A DNA stretch of 64,000 bases from Herbaspirillum seropedicae (lineage in GTDB: Bacteria > Pseudomonadota > Gammaproteobacteria > Burkholderiales > Burkholderiaceae_D). The translations under genes and the position numbers were made by a program. The notes beneath the pieces were generated by a model, which worked only from the letters and a program-made list of their open reading frames with translations, was not told the origin of the DNA and ran no database searches. The stretch covers positions 620,001 to 684,000 of the forward strand of contig NZ_CP011930.1 in the NCBI RefSeq assembly GCF_001040945.1. Direction: 5' to 3'. The stretch's first letter is position 1. Each line of letters starts with the position of its first letter. Of the stretch, positions 1 through 8,660 are shown piece after piece.

Positions 1-2
1 TG

Positions 3-521
3 CTGGCAATGCTGATGTTCGCCGCCTTCAATGTTTTCTGGAGTGCGCTGGTCCTGCCGCTGAGCGCAAGCCCCTACCATTTCTCGCACACCGTGATCGG
101 CGCCTTCGGACTGGTGGGTGTCATTGGGGCGCTGGCGGCATCGAAGGCCGGGAGATGGTCAGACCAGGGACATGCGCAACGCACCAGTGCGGTTTCATTA
201 GCGGTGCTGCTGCTGGCATGGTGGCCGCTTTCACTGATGGAGTCTTCCTTGTGGGCATTGGTGGCGGGGATCATCCTGCTCGACCTGGGCGGTCAGGCTT
301 TGCATGTGACGAACCAGAGCTTGATCTTTCGGAGCAGCCCGCAAGCGCATAGCCGGCTGGTGGGCGTCTATATGTTGTTTTACGCGGTAGGCAGTGGCCT
401 GGGCGCCATTTCCACCACGGCGATCTATGCGGCCAGAGGATGGCAGGGCGTGTGTTTTCTCGGCGCCGCCGTGAGCTTCATCGCGTTGCTGTTCTGGCTG
501 ATGGCCAGGCGCGGCGATTGA
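3..521 (+). CDS. MFS transporter, C-terminal part (cut by window start)
   Basis: The reading frame is open to the window edge, so the gene starts upstream. The visible 172 residues are hydrophobic and hold about five membrane segments. A short basic loop (residues near GRWSDQGHAQR) resembles the conserved cytoplasmic loop between transmembrane helices of the major facilitator superfamily. The protein ends in a short charged tail (MARRGD). This fits the C-terminal half of a drug or metabolite efflux MFS permease, but the substrate cannot be told. The next gene starts 36 bases downstream on the same strand and could be cotranscribed. Confidence 0.75.
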   Translation: MAMLMFAAFNVFWSALVLPLSASPYHFSHTVIGAFGLVGVIGALAASKAGRWSDQGHAQRTSAVSLAVLLLAWWPLSLMESSLWALVAGIILLDLGGQALHVTNQSLIFRSSPQAHSRLVGVYMLFYAVGSGLGAISTTAIYAARGWQGVCFLGAAVSFIALLFWLMARRGD

Positions 522-557
522 ATAGCCAGATAATTCGGAGAAGAAGGAGCACCCGCA

Positions 558-1130
558 ATGGACAACGCAAAGGCCTGGGAGGCGGCTGCCGCTGGATTTG
601 CAGCAGCCCGCTCCAATATCGGCAGCGAGATCGTGAGACAGTGGGCTAGCGGATTTGGGACAGGCAGCGAGGTAGTGGATATGGGTTGCGGATCAGGTGT
701 GCCGATTTCCCAGGTATTAATCGATGCCGGTTTGACGGTCTTTGGGATCGATGCCTCTCCAACACTGCTGGCGATGTTCGCCGATCGCTTCCCGCAAGCG
801 CGTGCGGTTTGTGAAACGATACAGGAGAGCACGCTTTTTGGCAGGAAGTTTGACGGTGCAGTGGCGGTGGGACTTCTTTTCCTCCTTTCCGAGAGTGATC
901 AACGAGGGATGATTGACAAGGTAGCGCAAGCTCTTCGACCAGGTGGGCGCTTCCTGTTTAGTGCGCCGGCTATCCGATGTGAATGGAGAGATATCCAGAC
1001 AGGGCAGCTATCGCTGTCTCTGGGGGAGGCGGAGTACAGGCGACTGTTGAATGCAGCGGGTATGCATCTTGGGAATGGGTATGTGGATGAGGGCGGTAAC
1101 CATTATTTTGATGCTGTGTTGACTACTTGA
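558..1130 (+). CDS. class I SAM-dependent methyltransferase
   Basis: A 190-residue protein with a Rossmann-type SAM-binding core. Motif I is VVDMGCGSGVPIS near residues 39-51, followed by an acidic residue at the end of strand 2 (FGIDAS) and a post-motif stretch LRPGGRFLFSAP. This is the layout of small Methyltransf_11/25 enzymes. The start has a good ribosome site (GAAGGAG) 8-10 bases upstream. The acceptor substrate cannot be predicted; such stand-alone enzymes often act on small metabolites. It lies directly after the MFS gene on the same strand. Confidence 0.8.
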   Translation: MDNAKAWEAAAAGFAAARSNIGSEIVRQWASGFGTGSEVVDMGCGSGVPISQVLIDAGLTVFGIDASPTLLAMFADRFPQARAVCETIQESTLFGRKFDGAVAVGLLFLLSESDQRGMIDKVAQALRPGGRFLFSAPAIRCEWRDIQTGQLSLSLGEAEYRRLLNAAGMHLGNGYVDEGGNHYFDAVLTT

Positions 1131-1505
1131 TTGAAAAAATCAGTTGAGTGATCTTTGAATTTTCGGTCAGAAGTGGTCAATCCTAATGATCAAGAATTTG
1201 ATCATCTCTCTGAAATAAGAAAATTAAAATGGTGTGAAAATCGGCTATTGTGGCGCGCTTCAAAAGAATCGCTTTGACTCTTGTTTGTGGAATGGTTTTT
1301 CAATCTCAGACGAAGTGGCGGAGAGAAGGATGTCCGATGCTATCGCAGGCGCTGCACAACGGTTGAAGGGCGCCTGCCAATAACGCGCATTCAAAATATC
1401 GAAAAAGAGGCTCTGAGAGTTCGGGCTCCTGCTCCTGTCAGTATGTAAATGTCTGCTACGCGTTCGATGGCGATGTTCGATAGAAACGGCCCTTCTTCCG
1501 GCCCC
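1131..1505. other. intergenic region, AT-richer, no gene seen
   Basis: About 375 bases between the methyltransferase and the convergent HxlR gene. It is visibly richer in A and T than the flanks. Short reading frames here lack a convincing ribosome site or recognisable product. No clear terminator with a T tract was found. Confidence 0.5.
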
Positions 1506-1904
1506 TTAGGTAGTTTCGGACTTTGTATCAAAGTGTGCGCGTGCTGCTGATATGGCCAGCTTATTTGCGTCAGCCCACTTGACCAGCGACATGACTGGTC
1601 CCCACAGTGTCATTCCTAGCGCAGTGAGTTCGTAATCTACTCGCGGCGGAATCGTTGGATATATCGTTCGGGTAATCAGCCCGTCGCGTTCCAGACCTCG
1701 CAGGGTCAGCGTCAGCATACGTTGTGAAATGCCGTCTATTTCCCGCTTCAACTCATTGAACCGCCTAGTTCCATTTGCCAGCGTGGCGATGATATAAAGG
1801 CTCCACTTGTCGCCGACGCGATCGAGGATCTCCCGGGTGACGCGGCAGCCTTCTGACTCAGGGGACGGCATGTCTTTGGGTAGCTCAATGTGACTTGGTG
1901 ACAT
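1506..1904 (-). CDS. HxlR-family winged-helix transcriptional regulator
   Basis: A 132-residue regulator with the HxlR (DUF24) core: a cysteine near the N terminus (Cys20, SEGCRV), then [15 protein letters not shown], the recognition region [29 protein letters not shown], and a wing ending [12 protein letters not shown]. The start at 1904 was chosen over an upstream in-frame codon because AAGGAGG lies 8 bases before this ATG. It is divergent from azoR, and the gap contains a perfect inverted repeat, so it most likely represses azoR and itself. In Bacillus the related YodB uses its conserved N-terminal cysteine to sense quinones and diamide and represses an azoreductase; a similar role here is inference. 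Confidence 0.88.
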   Translation of the reverse strand: MSPSHIELPKDMPSPESEGCRVTREILDRVGDKWSLYIIATLANGTRRFNELKREIDGISQRMLTLTLRGLERDGLITRTIYPTIPPRVDYELTALGMTLWGPVMSLVKWADANKLAISAARAHFDTKSETT

Positions 1905-1934
1905 ACATGTGCCTCCTTGTGAATTAACGAAGAG

Positions 1935-1958
1935 AACCATACCATCCTCAGTATGGTT
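1935..1958. promoter_or_regulatory. perfect inverted repeat, candidate HxlR operator
   Basis: AACCATAC, an 8-base spacer, then GTATGGTT: the two 8-base arms are exact reverse complements. It lies in the 109-base gap between the divergent HxlR gene and azoR, close to where both promoters must be. The size and symmetry fit a winged-helix dimer. Binding is inferred from position. Confidence 0.6.
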
Positions 1959-2013
1959 TAGTAATTCAGATTATTTAAATTACTTAGTTCTTACTTTATA
2001 CCAGGGAGTCATC

Positions 2014-2631
2014 ATGACGCACGTCCTGCTAATCACTTCAAGCCCTCGTGGAGCTGACAGTCTTTCTTCCAGATTTGCCACTGAAATCGCCGAAGGCATT
2101 AAGGCTAGCTCTGCCGGAACGCTGAAAGTGCGCGATCTCATAGCAGATCCGCTTCCTCACATCACTTCAGCGTACATCCAGGGGCGGCTCACAGCCCCAG
2201 AGAACAGAACACCCGACCAGGTTGCGGCGGTGGCGCTCGCACAAGAGTTGGTGGATGAGTTAAAGGCCGCCGACATAGTTGTAATTGGATCGGGAATGAT
2301 CAACTTCGGCCCCTCCTCGCAGCTCAAGGCTTGGTTTGATCACGTAACATGGCCGTCAGTCACTTTTGCCTATGATGACAATGGGCCGAAGGGCTTGCTG
2401 ACTGGCAAGAAGACCTACCTCGTTGCCGCAGCCGGCGGCGTGTTCTCTGAAGGAATTTGGGCAGCGTTTGACTTCCAGAGCAACTATCTTCTGCACCTGC
2501 TCAGTTTCATTGGTCTGAGCGACGTTGAAATGGTGTGTGTAGAAGGTACTGTGTTTGGTCCGGACGCGGCAAAGGCGGCCATCGCAAATACTGAGGCGGC
2601 CGTGCAAGTCCTGTTGAATAAGGCGGCATGA
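2014..2631 (+). CDS. azoR: FMN-dependent NADH-azoreductase
   Basis: A 205-residue flavodoxin-fold enzyme of the AzoR family. The N-terminal phosphate-binding loop reads [38 protein letters not shown] matches the family segment that binds the FMN ring (usually PMYNF.IPSQLKAWiD), and [12 protein letters not shown] matches the second FMN loop. These enzymes reduce azo compounds and, probably more relevant in nature, quinones by two-electron transfer from NADH. The start at 2014 has CAGGGAG upstream; the open frame reaches further 5' but would run through the operator. Divergent from the HxlR gene and followed after 66 bases by a DsbA-like oxidoreductase, suggesting an electrophile or thiol stress unit. 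Confidence 0.9.
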   Translation: MTHVLLITSSPRGADSLSSRFATEIAEGIKASSAGTLKVRDLIADPLPHITSAYIQGRLTAPENRTPDQVAAVALAQELVDELKAADIVVIGSGMINFGPSSQLKAWFDHVTWPSVTFAYDDNGPKGLLTGKKTYLVAAAGGVFSEGIWAAFDFQSNYLLHLLSFIGLSDVEMVCVEGTVFGPDAAKAAIANTEAAVQVLLNKAA

Positions 2632-2697
2632 TCACGACGGCGAAGAACGCCGTCATGCTGTTGGGTACGGGTAACTGCTAAAAGGACGGCTTAGATC

Positions 2698-3342
2698 ATG
2701 TTGCGAATTGACCTCTATACGGAGATCACCTGTCCATGGTGTTTTGTGGGGCAGCACCGGCTCGACAAGGTTCTTCGAGAACGCTTTGCGGAGCTGACGG
2801 CGGACATTCACCATCATCCGGTTCTTTTACTACCGGACGCGCCGGTGACGGGACTCTACATCCCCGACTTGTTGCGCACGCGCTATGGCGTGACAGATCC
2901 AAAGTCAGCATTTTCCCGTCCAGAATCTGAGGCTCGCGCATCCGGGTTCCACTTGGATCTTAGCCGCCAGCGTTACGCCTATCCGACACAAGCGGCGCAC
3001 GCTATCATTTTGGCGGCCAGAGAGCGCCGCACGCAGCACCAGCTCGCCATCGCAATTACGGACGCATACTTTATCGATGCGAAAAACATCTCCGATGTTG
3101 ATGTATTGGCTGATCTTGCTGCAGATCACGGATTTAGTGCGGATGAAGCCCGTGCTATAGCGCTTGATCCAATACAACACAAGCGGATCGAGCAACAGGC
3201 TGCGAACTCCAATGCCGTCGGCGTAAATTCGGTTCCGCACTTTGTTTTCGGAAGCAACTCAGCCCTCAATGGAGCGTGCAGCGAAGGTGAAATTGCTCAC
3301 GTGATCGGGAAGACGTTGCACGCCGTCACCGGAGGTCGATAA
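2698..3342 (+). CDS. DsbA-family thioredoxin-fold oxidoreductase (FrnE-like)
   Basis: A 214-residue cytoplasmic protein with a CPWC redox motif at residues 12-15 (TEITCPWCFVGQ), a large helical insertion, and a cis-proline region GVNSVPHFVFGS. This is the FrnE/YwbO branch of the DsbA family, which includes polyketide-related FrnE and proteins linked to thiol stress. No signal peptide is present, so it acts in the cytoplasm. It probably shares the HxlR-controlled transcript with azoR. Substrate unknown. Confidence 0.85.
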   Translation: MLRIDLYTEITCPWCFVGQHRLDKVLRERFAELTADIHHHPVLLLPDAPVTGLYIPDLLRTRYGVTDPKSAFSRPESEARASGFHLDLSRQRYAYPTQAAHAIILAARERRTQHQLAIAITDAYFIDAKNISDVDVLADLAADHGFSADEARAIALDPIQHKRIEQQAANSNAVGVNSVPHFVFGSNSALNGACSEGEIAHVIGKTLHAVTGGR

Positions 3343-3447
3343 CCACCTCGGCGTAGCCAGCGATCGCCGAGAATCAGACCTTCAATTCACTATTGTAGGG
3401 TCAATAATAATCGGGCTCTCATGTATTCATTATGCGTTTATCCAAAG

Positions 3448-5100
3448 TCAGGATTGAGGACAAGCGCCTTGCTTTGGTGTACGTAACAATGGCCGCCCCG
3501 GCATGGCGTTCGTCAGCCTGCCCTCATCGACAACCAGTTCGCCGTTGACCACGGTCGCAACAACTCCCACCGATCGCTCTTCATTGTTGACGTAGGTGGC
3601 GCGCGGAGCGTATGCAATGGGATCGAACACGACCACGTCGGCAAAATGACCCGGCTGCAGACGCCCTCGTCTGGCGATGCCCAGCGCGTCTGCCGGATAG
3701 GAGGTGCTGCTGCGGATGAACTGCGCCAACGTGATGGTGTGCTGGTTCCGTACATATTCGTGATACTTCTCGGCAAACGACGCCACTGTACGCGGATGGC
3801 CGTGGAAGGAATCGGATGAGGTCATCACCCATGGACGTTTCATGAATGCCACCACATCCTTATTGCTCTGGTTGAAGGAGGCGATGACGATTTCACTATC
3901 TCGAAGAACCTCAATGGCGGCGCTGACCGGATCAGTGTTGCGCTCTTGCGCAAGCTGTTCAAGCGTCTTGCCGACGTACTTGGGGTTGCCCTGGGAAAAG
4001 AGGATGGCGCCGGCCCCGTTGCGCAAACGCAGGTTCTCGCCAATGTCGCGGTGCAGGCGTTGCTGCTGAGCTGGATCGTCGAATCTCCTGAGCATGGCAG
4101 GGCGACCACCATCCAATGCCCAGGGTGGTATAAGCGCCGCCGAGAACCGCGTGCTGGAAGCGAGCCAAGGGTACTGGTCGGCGGTAATGCGCAGCCCTTG
4201 CGCACGTGCAGCCTCGATCATGCGGATGATGGCGCCGCTCTGTCCTTCCACGCTTTTTCCCAGCGCCTTGATATGGGCCACATTGGCGGCAATGCCCGCC
4301 TCTCTGGCAATGCGGATGACTTCCCGTATCGATTCGGCAAGCCCGACGTTGTAGGAGGCCTCGTCGCGAATATGGCTGTCGTAGATGCCGCCGTATTGCG
4401 CAGCAACCTTGGCCAGGGCGATCACCTCTCCGGTGCTGGCAAAGTTCTGCGGAGCATAGAACAGTCCCGTTGAGAAGCCAATGGCGCCCTCGCACATGCC
4501 CTTGGCGACCAGGGCCTTCATCGCTTCCAGCTGCTTCTGGTCGGGCTGCTGGTCCGCCTCGCCGAGCTGGCTTCGCCTGATGGGGCCGAAACCGACATAC
4601 ATGGCGGCGTTCGGCCCTATCCCATGCCTGCTCAGCCAGGCGGCCTGTTGGGCGACTTCATAGCTGCCGCCGCCATCGTTGCCGATGACGGCGGTCGTCA
4701 CGCCCTGTGTGAGGAAGTAATCCACCTGCCGCTTCTTGATGTCGTCGGTGAACATGTCTCTATCGGCGTGCGTATGCGCGTCAATGAACCCTGGCGCCAC
4801 GATGGCCCCGCGGGCATCGATGACGCGCAGCGCCGTGAAGCGCGAGCGATCGGCCTTGCCGACATAGACGATGCGGTCGCCTGCAATGCCGAGCTCGCCG
4901 GATAGGGGCTCATCATGCTCGCCGTCATAGATACGATCGCTCTGAATGATAAGGTCGAGCTGGACAGGCTGGGCGATTGCCACGCCGGATGTCGCAAAGC
5001 ACGCTGCCACCGTTGCGATGGCCATCTTGCGCAGATGCTGCTGGCCTGCCTTGCCAGGCAGGGCGGTGCGGCTGGCTGGCGAATGATTTCTTCCTGGCAT
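3448..5100 (-). CDS. exported N-acyl-D-amino-acid deacylase-like amidohydrolase
   Basis: A 550-residue metal-dependent amidohydrolase. Residues 1-43 form a secretion signal (basic stretch, MAIATVAACFATSGVAIA, cleavage before Gln44), so it should be periplasmic. Metal motif HTH is at 109-111; later motifs SHIRDEA, AHIKALG, DQYPW and SSDSFHGHPR match the D-aminoacylase family, which hydrolyses N-acyl-D-amino acids. The position usually holding the metal-bridging cysteine (GNCG) is GNDG here (Asp142), marking a distinct subgroup. The start at 5100 has AAGGAAT upstream; an in-frame extension to 5151 lacks one. Last gene of a four-gene operon; exact substrate uncertain. Confidence 0.85.
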   Translation of the reverse strand: MPGRNHSPASRTALPGKAGQQHLRKMAIATVAACFATSGVAIAQPVQLDLIIQSDRIYDGEHDEPLSGELGIAGDRIVYVGKADRSRFTALRVIDARGAIVAPGFIDAHTHADRDMFTDDIKKRQVDYFLTQGVTTAVIGNDGGGSYEVAQQAAWLSRHGIGPNAAMYVGFGPIRRSQLGEADQQPDQKQLEAMKALVAKGMCEGAIGFSTGLFYAPQNFASTGEVIALAKVAAQYGGIYDSHIRDEASYNVGLAESIREVIRIAREAGIAANVAHIKALGKSVEGQSGAIIRMIEAARAQGLRITADQYPWLASSTRFSAALIPPWALDGGRPAMLRRFDDPAQQQRLHRDIGENLRLRNGAGAILFSQGNPKYVGKTLEQLAQERNTDPVSAAIEVLRDSEIVIASFNQSNKDVVAFMKRPWVMTSSDSFHGHPRTVASFAEKYHEYVRNQHTITLAQFIRSSTSYPADALGIARRGRLQPGHFADVVVFDPIAYAPRATYVNNEERSVGVVATVVNGELVVDEGRLTNAMPGRPLLRTPKQGACPQS

Positions 5101-5153
5101 AGGTATTCCTTGATGTGGGGGACATGCAGCACCGGCGGCGGCCCTGTGCATCC

Positions 5154-7109
5154 TCAGTCAGCCAACACCAGTGGCTGGCGTCCAGCTCCCAAGGGGGCGC
5201 TTCGTGTGTAGAAATCCACGTAGAGCTTCCCTGCCAGCAGCGCTTCCCGGTCTTTTCCCTGCAGTACGATCGATGCCTTGACGCTCTTCTGGTGTTGCCG
5301 CAGCAGGTTGGCGACCACCGGTCCCGGCTTGTCGGCCTCGCCGCGCTGCAGCGCCAGGCTGATCACATCGGACGCCGCCACCTTCCTGGCGCTGGCCTGA
5401 TAGTCCAGCCGGGCGGTGACCGGGTCGTAGGCAAGTTCTACGCGTACCGACGCATCGCCAGGCTGATCCAGCACGATGGGCTTGATGCGCCTGAGTCCCG
5501 GCGCTTTGCCTGCGACCAGGGCGGGTGTGCTGTATGGCGATCGCCGTGGACCGATCTTTTGTTCCCATCCGTAGGCAAGGCCGAGCAAGGCGGGCTCTGC
5601 AAATTCCGGGGCCAGCAGCTCCAGCGATACCGGCAAGCCGTCTTCGGTAAAGCCGACCGGCAAGGCAAGCGCCGGCAATCCCGTGGTGGCGCTCAGCTGG
5701 CAATTCATGGCGCCGCCTTGCGGCTCTCCGATCAAGGCGGCCTTGCGCTGGATGGTGGGATAGACGAGCGTATCGAGATGGTTTTTCTGCATGACATCAG
5801 TCATCAGGCTCTTCAAGGCGCTCCGTTTAAGCATGACCTTCTCCAGCTCCTCCTTGTCTTTCGGATTCTGCAGATCCACGCTGTTACGCAGGCGCAAGCC
5901 GGCCTCGAGCAGCTCATGCTCCATGCCCCGCGCCAAGATCTCGCCAAGGCTGCCGACCGGAGCGCCCGGATGACTCTGGAGATAAGCGCCCAGGTCATAC
6001 TTGAATTCATAGGGAATGATGCTGCTGCCGCTGAGCAAGCCGTCGAGTTCCGGGATGGTGACGTCGGTGACAATCGCGCCCTGGTCCTTGAGTTGTTGCA
6101 GGGCCTTGTTGATGGCGGCAGACACTTCCGCATCCTCGGGCGCGGCGCCGAAGAGTGCGCGGAGGACGCCGATCCTGGCCCCTTGCAGACTGTCGGCCCG
6201 CAAACCATCCCGATACGACTTGGGGATGTGGCCATTGGCGTCCACGGTGGAGCTGTCCTGTGGATCGCTGCCTACCGTGGCGTCCAGCATGATCGCAAGA
6301 TCTTCCACCGACCTTGCCAGCGGGGCGGCGACATCCTGGGTCGAGGAGAGCGGCATGACGCCGCTGCGGCTGGCCAATCCGCGCGTCGTGCGCAAGCCGA
6401 ACAGGTTTTGATGCGCTGCCGGGATGCGGATCGAGCCACAGGTGTCGCTGCCCATCCCCGCTGCAGCGAAGCTTGCCGCCACGGCGGCACCGGTGCCACC
6501 ACTGGAGCCTCCCGGGGCGCGTCGCGGGTCATAGGGATTACGGGTGAATCCGGTCAGGGAGGAGACTGTGGTCACCCCGGCGGCCAATTCGTGCATCGTG
6601 GTCTTGCCGAGGATGACCGCGCCGGCCTCACGCAAACGCTTGACCTGGAAAGCATCCGCCTGGGCCTGCAGGGTGGCCAGGGCCAGTGTCCCGCCGGTGG
6701 TGGGCATGTCCACGGTGTCGTAGTTGTCCTTGACCAGGATAGGTATGCCGTGCAGGGGACCGCGCGGTCCTGACTGGCGACGCTCGCGGTCGAGCTGGTC
6801 TGCCTCTTCCAGCGCTTTGGGATTGAGCGTGACGATGGCGTTGAGCGAAGGACCTTGCTGATCATAGGCCCGGATACGGGCGAGATAGGCCAGCACCAGG
6901 CTGCGTGAGGTCGCCCGTCCGGCATCCTGCGCGGACTGGAGATGGGTGATGGAGGCTTCGAAGACCGGGTCTTGTGCCAGCCTACGCTGGCTCGCCGTTT
7001 CCTTGCCCTGGGCGAAGGACGTCTGCGTCATGGCGCCCAGCAGCATGGCGGTGAAGACAACTGACGACGCCCGCGCGAATGATGAAGTGTTGTTGCTGTG
7101 ATATTTCAT
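5154..7109 (-). CDS. exported amidase-signature enzyme with C-terminal CHRD-like domain
   Basis: A 651-residue protein with a signal peptide (cleavage after SFA near residue 33) and an amidase-signature domain at about 45-540. The Ser-cisSer-Lys machinery is visible: Lys127 (ILVKDNYDT), Ser202-Ser203 (GGSSGG) and Ser226 (GSDTCGSIRIP). Spacing resembles bacterial peptide amidases that remove C-terminal amide groups. The usual GSDTGGS reads GSDTCGS, putting a cysteine two residues before the nucleophile. About 100 residues at the C terminus (LQRGEADKPGPVV ... LLAGKLYVDFYTRSAPLG) look like a CHRD-type domain, an unusual addition. The start at 7109 follows AAAGGATCG. It lies 22 bases after the cytoplasmic D-aminoacylase. 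Confidence 0.85.
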   Translation of the reverse strand: MKYHSNNTSSFARASSVVFTAMLLGAMTQTSFAQGKETASQRRLAQDPVFEASITHLQSAQDAGRATSRSLVLAYLARIRAYDQQGPSLNAIVTLNPKALEEADQLDRERRQSGPRGPLHGIPILVKDNYDTVDMPTTGGTLALATLQAQADAFQVKRLREAGAVILGKTTMHELAAGVTTVSSLTGFTRNPYDPRRAPGGSSGGTGAAVAASFAAAGMGSDTCGSIRIPAAHQNLFGLRTTRGLASRSGVMPLSSTQDVAAPLARSVEDLAIMLDATVGSDPQDSSTVDANGHIPKSYRDGLRADSLQGARIGVLRALFGAAPEDAEVSAAINKALQQLKDQGAIVTDVTIPELDGLLSGSSIIPYEFKYDLGAYLQSHPGAPVGSLGEILARGMEHELLEAGLRLRNSVDLQNPKDKEELEKVMLKRSALKSLMTDVMQKNHLDTLVYPTIQRKAALIGEPQGGAMNCQLSATTGLPALALPVGFTEDGLPVSLELLAPEFAEPALLGLAYGWEQKIGPRRSPYSTPALVAGKAPGLRRIKPIVLDQPGDASVRVELAYDPVTARLDYQASARKVAASDVISLALQRGEADKPGPVVANLLRQHQKSVKASIVLQGKDREALLAGKLYVDFYTRSAPLGAGRQPLVLAD

Positions 7110-7131
7110 GATCGATCCTTTGGTTGCCTGG

Positions 7132-8634
7132 TCAGCTGCTTGCCTTGGAGCGGCAGGGCGCTTGATCGCGCCGCTTGCTCGCTGCGTGACGAGCAATTAC
7201 GTGGCCCGCCCTTGCTCCCATGTGTTGTCCCAGCCGCCACGTCACCACGCCATTGACGATGACGGCATCGATACCCTGGGCGGGTTCTGCCGGTGTTTCA
7301 TAGCTGGCGGTATCCCGAATCGTGGCCGCGTCGAACACTACGATGTCGGCGTAATGGCCGACCTCCAGCGTGCCGCGTTCGTGGAGCTTGAAATTGCGCG
7401 CGGTCAGGCCCGTCATTTTCCAGACGGCGACTTCCAGATCGAAGAGCCCGAGATCCCGGCTGTAATGCCCCAGGATGCGGGGGAAGGTTCCCCACAGCCG
7501 GGGATGCGGCTTTTCCCCGGTGGGGATGCCGTCCGATCCGATCATGGTCTCGTCGAAAGCAAGGATGTTGCGCACGTCACTTTCATCCATGCCGAAATAG
7601 ACGGCGCTGGCGGGTTGCAGGCGCGCTGCGGCTTCTTCCTTGCTCACGCCCCATTCGGCGGCGATCGCATCGAGCTCGCGGCCAGCCTGCTCCGGATGCG
7701 GCTTGCTCGAGCTGATCAAGATGCGCCCGACCAAGCGCTTGGGGTCCCGGTGCAACATGGTGGAACTGGCGTTGTAGGGATAGCAGTCCAGGGCCACGCA
7801 CTGGCATTGCATGGCCTGGCGTATGCGCGCCAGGGTCTGGGAGGACTTGCCGAAGTTATGTGCACGCTGCAACTTGTGATGCGAAATCACCACCGGTGCA
7901 TTCAGCTCCCGGCCGATCAGGAAGCTCTCCTCCAGCGCCTCCATCGATTTGTCGGCCTCGTCGCGCATATGCGTGACGTAGAGTGCGCCGGTCCCGGCAA
8001 TGGGGCGGCACACGTCGATGACTTCCTGGGTGCTCGCATGCGCTGCCGGCGGGTAGTAAGTCCCGGTGGAAATGCCGATGGCGCCGGCTTCCAGGGCTTC
8101 ATCCAGCAAGGCGTTCATGGCGCTGATTTCATCTGGTCGGGCTTCTCTTTCCAGCGCATCCATCGTCATCACGCGCAAGGTGGAATGGCCCACCATGGCC
8201 GCGACGTTGACTGCCGATGGCGTCTGGCGCAAGGCGTCCAGATAGCTGCTGAATGTCTCAAAGCGGGTCCCGTCGGCATCGTCGAGCAGGCTGAGCGGCG
8301 CCGGCAATGGCGTGCCGGCACGCAGCGGCGCGATGCTGATGCCGCAATTTCCTGTGATTACCGTGGTGACACCCTGCGAGATCTTGAATGTCATGTCGGG
8401 TTGCGAGAGCACCGCCTGGTCATCATGGGTATGGGAATCGATGAAGCCGGGCGCCACTATCTTGCCGCTGGCGTCTATCCTTTGCGCCGCCTGGCGATGC
8501 GACAGGTTGCCGATCTCGGCAATGCGGCCATGGCGAACACCGATGTCGGCGCGGAATCGTGGCGCCTTGCTGCCATCGATGATCGTGCCGCCGGTGATCA
8601 GCAGATCGAATGCTGGACTGTTTTGCATCTGCAT
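7132..8634 (-). CDS. D-aminoacylase (N-acyl-D-amino-acid deacylase), cytoplasmic
   Basis: A 500-residue amidohydrolase without a signal peptide. It carries the canonical D-aminoacylase metal set: HTH at 68-70, the bridging cysteine at 97 (GNCG), then THMRDE, SHHK, DCYPYNAS and IGSDG. Spacing is almost identical to the characterised Alcaligenes enzyme (His67, His69, Cys96 from memory). The reaction is release of a D-amino acid from its N-acyl form. The start at 8634 was chosen because the long upstream extension overlaps the transporter in another frame; a second ATG at 8628 is possible. Second gene of the LysR-divergent operon, so it likely acts on substrate brought in by the MFS carrier. Confidence 0.9.
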   Translation of the reverse strand: MQMQNSPAFDLLITGGTIIDGSKAPRFRADIGVRHGRIAEIGNLSHRQAAQRIDASGKIVAPGFIDSHTHDDQAVLSQPDMTFKISQGVTTVITGNCGISIAPLRAGTPLPAPLSLLDDADGTRFETFSSYLDALRQTPSAVNVAAMVGHSTLRVMTMDALEREARPDEISAMNALLDEALEAGAIGISTGTYYPPAAHASTQEVIDVCRPIAGTGALYVTHMRDEADKSMEALEESFLIGRELNAPVVISHHKLQRAHNFGKSSQTLARIRQAMQCQCVALDCYPYNASSTMLHRDPKRLVGRILISSSKPHPEQAGRELDAIAAEWGVSKEEAAARLQPASAVYFGMDESDVRNILAFDETMIGSDGIPTGEKPHPRLWGTFPRILGHYSRDLGLFDLEVAVWKMTGLTARNFKLHERGTLEVGHYADIVVFDAATIRDTASYETPAEPAQGIDAVIVNGVVTWRLGQHMGARAGHVIARHAASKRRDQAPCRSKASS

Positions 8635-8660
8635 GTCTCGTATGAACTTGTTGAAAGGAA

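Noticed and set aside
1131..1505. Possible small genes in the AT-rich gap
   Set aside because: Only short frames without ribosome sites or recognisable products.
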